Assembly (NCBI GenBank): GCA_900556165.1
Contig: USNP01000031.1
Coordinates: 1 to 6,877, forward strand
Source of the DNA: an uncultured bacterium
GTDB taxonomy: Bacteria > Patescibacteriota > Saccharimonadia > Saccharimonadales > Saccharimonadaceae
Direction of reading: 5' to 3'
Length of the DNA stretch: 6,877 nucleotides
Within the stretch, counting starts at the first letter, position 1, and every line of letters starts with the position of its first letter. The translations under genes were made by a program, and so were the position numbers. Shown here in pieces: positions 6,055 to 6,877 of the stretch. The notes beneath the pieces were generated by a model. That model saw nothing but the letters and a program-made list of their open reading frames with translations. It was not told the DNA's origin and searched no databases.

Positions 6055-6877
6055 ATGAAGAATGATACTGTATTAAAAGTTCAGAATGTAAGTAAGAGTT
6101 TTCGTTTACCAACTGAACAAGCGAATGGGGTCAAACAGGCTTTCATTAATTGGACTAAAGGTGTTAAAGGTTATAAAGAACAGAGAATATTGAAGGGTAT
6201 TAACTTAGAAGTTAAAAAAGGTGATTTTTTTGGTATTGTTGGAAGGAACGGTTCAGGGAAATCTACTCTTCTTAAAATAATATCGCAAATATATACACCA
6301 GAAAAAGGTACCGTTGAAGTAAAGGGGAAATTAGTTCCTTTCATTGAGCTTGGTGTTGGATTTAATCCTGAATTAACTGGGCGTGAGAATGTATATATGA
6401 ATGGTGCTTTGTTAGGATTTTCGAAAGAGGAAATATCTGAAATGTATGACGATATTGTTGAATTTTCAGAGCTTGAAAATTTCATGGATCAAAAGTTAAA
6501 GAATTATTCAAGCGGAATGCAAGTTCGATTAGCTTTTTCTGTTGCAATTAAGGCTCAGGGTGATATATTAGTACTTGACGAAGTGCTTGCTGTTGGTGAT
6601 GCAGCATTTCAGAGAAAATGTGATAATTTTTTCTCTGAAGTTAAAAAGGATAAAACTAAAACTGTTATTCTTGTGACTCATTCAATGGATAGTGTTCAAA
6701 GATACTGTAATAAAGCTGTTATGATAGAGGATGGTAAAATTGTTGCAGACAATAAAGATGATGCAGTTAATCGCTATATAGAATTAAATCTTGAACGTAA
6801 GAGTAGTGACAAATCCGGGTATGCTCTAGGGTTAAATGATAAGTTGGATCTTTTTTCTATAAACGGTGAGAATATAA
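6055..6877 (+). CDS. ABC polysaccharide export ATPase (Wzt/TagH/RfbB type), 3' end beyond the window
   Basis: ATPase partner of the preceding permease; 274 codons are visible and no stop is reached. Motifs: Walker A GRNGSGKST (63-71), the family's Glu-containing Q-loop ELGVGFNPELTGREN (98-112), a variant signature YSSGM (151-155) in place of LSGGQ, Walker B ILVLDE (171-176) followed by VLAVGD, and H-loop H209 in THS. The YSSGMQVRLAF and VLAVGD text is diagnostic of the Wzt/TagH branch. An insertion before Walker A (about 20-45, with KQAFINWTKG) is also usual there. The ATG follows the permease stop directly, with GGAG at 6042-6045, 9 nt upstream. The nucleotide-binding domain ends near residue 245; the remaining visible residues may begin a C-terminal substrate-binding domain as in Wzt, which the window cannot show. 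Confidence 0.9.
   Translation, partial: MKNDTVLKVQNVSKSFRLPTEQANGVKQAFINWTKGVKGYKEQRILKGINLEVKKGDFFGIVGRNGSGKSTLLKIISQIYTPEKGTVEVKGKLVPFIELGVGFNPELTGRENVYMNGALLGFSKEEISEMYDDIVEFSELENFMDQKLKNYSSGMQVRLAFSVAIKAQGDILVLDEVLAVGDAAFQRKCDNFFSEVKKDKTKTVILVTHSMDSVQRYCNKAVMIEDGKIVADNKDDAVNRYIELNLERKSSDKSGYALGLNDKLDLFSINGENI

Noticed and set aside
6171..6485. Open frame of 104 codons on the minus strand inside the Wzt-type ATPase gene
   Set aside because: The plus strand here encodes intact ATPase motifs; the antisense product is serine- and proline-rich with no sign of its own initiation.
1..6877. CRISPR array, tRNA, rRNA, transposase, attachment site or riboswitch
   Set aside because: No spaced direct repeats, cloverleaf, rRNA blocks, transposase motifs or long structured leaders are visible; the predicted leaders are too short for a riboswitch.

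Overview
The window is AT-rich and gene-dense, with short gaps, overlapping genes and no mobile element, CRISPR array, tRNA or rRNA that I can see. Gene content and protein style suggest Candidatus Saccharibacteria (TM7) or a related Patescibacteria lineage: a short YidC with no lipobox, followed by a short KH-R3H protein (Jag/KhpB); an amino-acid ABC transporter whose binding protein is membrane-anchored rather than a lipoprotein; and surface-glycan genes. This placement is inference, since no rRNA or marker phylogeny is available. The standard code fits: TGA is used as a stop at 2387-2389.

Layout. Positions 1-70 hold the C-terminal end of an upstream gene, possibly rnpA, because rnpA-yidC-jag is a widely conserved order that often lies near the replication origin. 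YidC (94-1059) and Jag/KhpB (1061-1519) follow as a pair closed by an intrinsic terminator. A polar amino-acid importer operon comes next (1601-3802): an anchored binding protein, a permease and an ATPase, with overlapping genes. A strong hairpin at 3807-3838 ends it and also serves the convergent minus-strand pair, a GtrB-like glycosyltransferase (5194-4229) and a GtrA-like membrane protein (4260-3832). From a 50-bp divergent promoter region, a Wzm/TagG-type polysaccharide export permease (5245-6054) and its Wzt/TagH-type ATPase (6055 to the window end, incomplete) run rightward.

How the genes work together. YidC inserts membrane proteins such as the transporter subunits. The importer brings in amino acids, which would suit a reduced, auxotrophic cell. 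The GtrB/GtrA pair probably loads a sugar onto a polyprenyl-phosphate lipid and moves it across the membrane, while Wzm/Wzt exports a lipid-linked glycan. Together they form a small envelope-decoration locus.

The most notable signal is regulatory. All four genes that begin a transcription unit have a -10 box ending only 7-9 nt before the start codon and no Shine-Dalgarno sequence, so they appear leaderless. All five downstream genes have a Shine-Dalgarno-like sequence. Second, the palindrome TTCGAA occurs 24 times, far above chance, but is scarce in wzm-wzt, which also use ATA isoleucine codons freely, unlike the importer operon. No wholly new system is evident; the protein families are recognisable.
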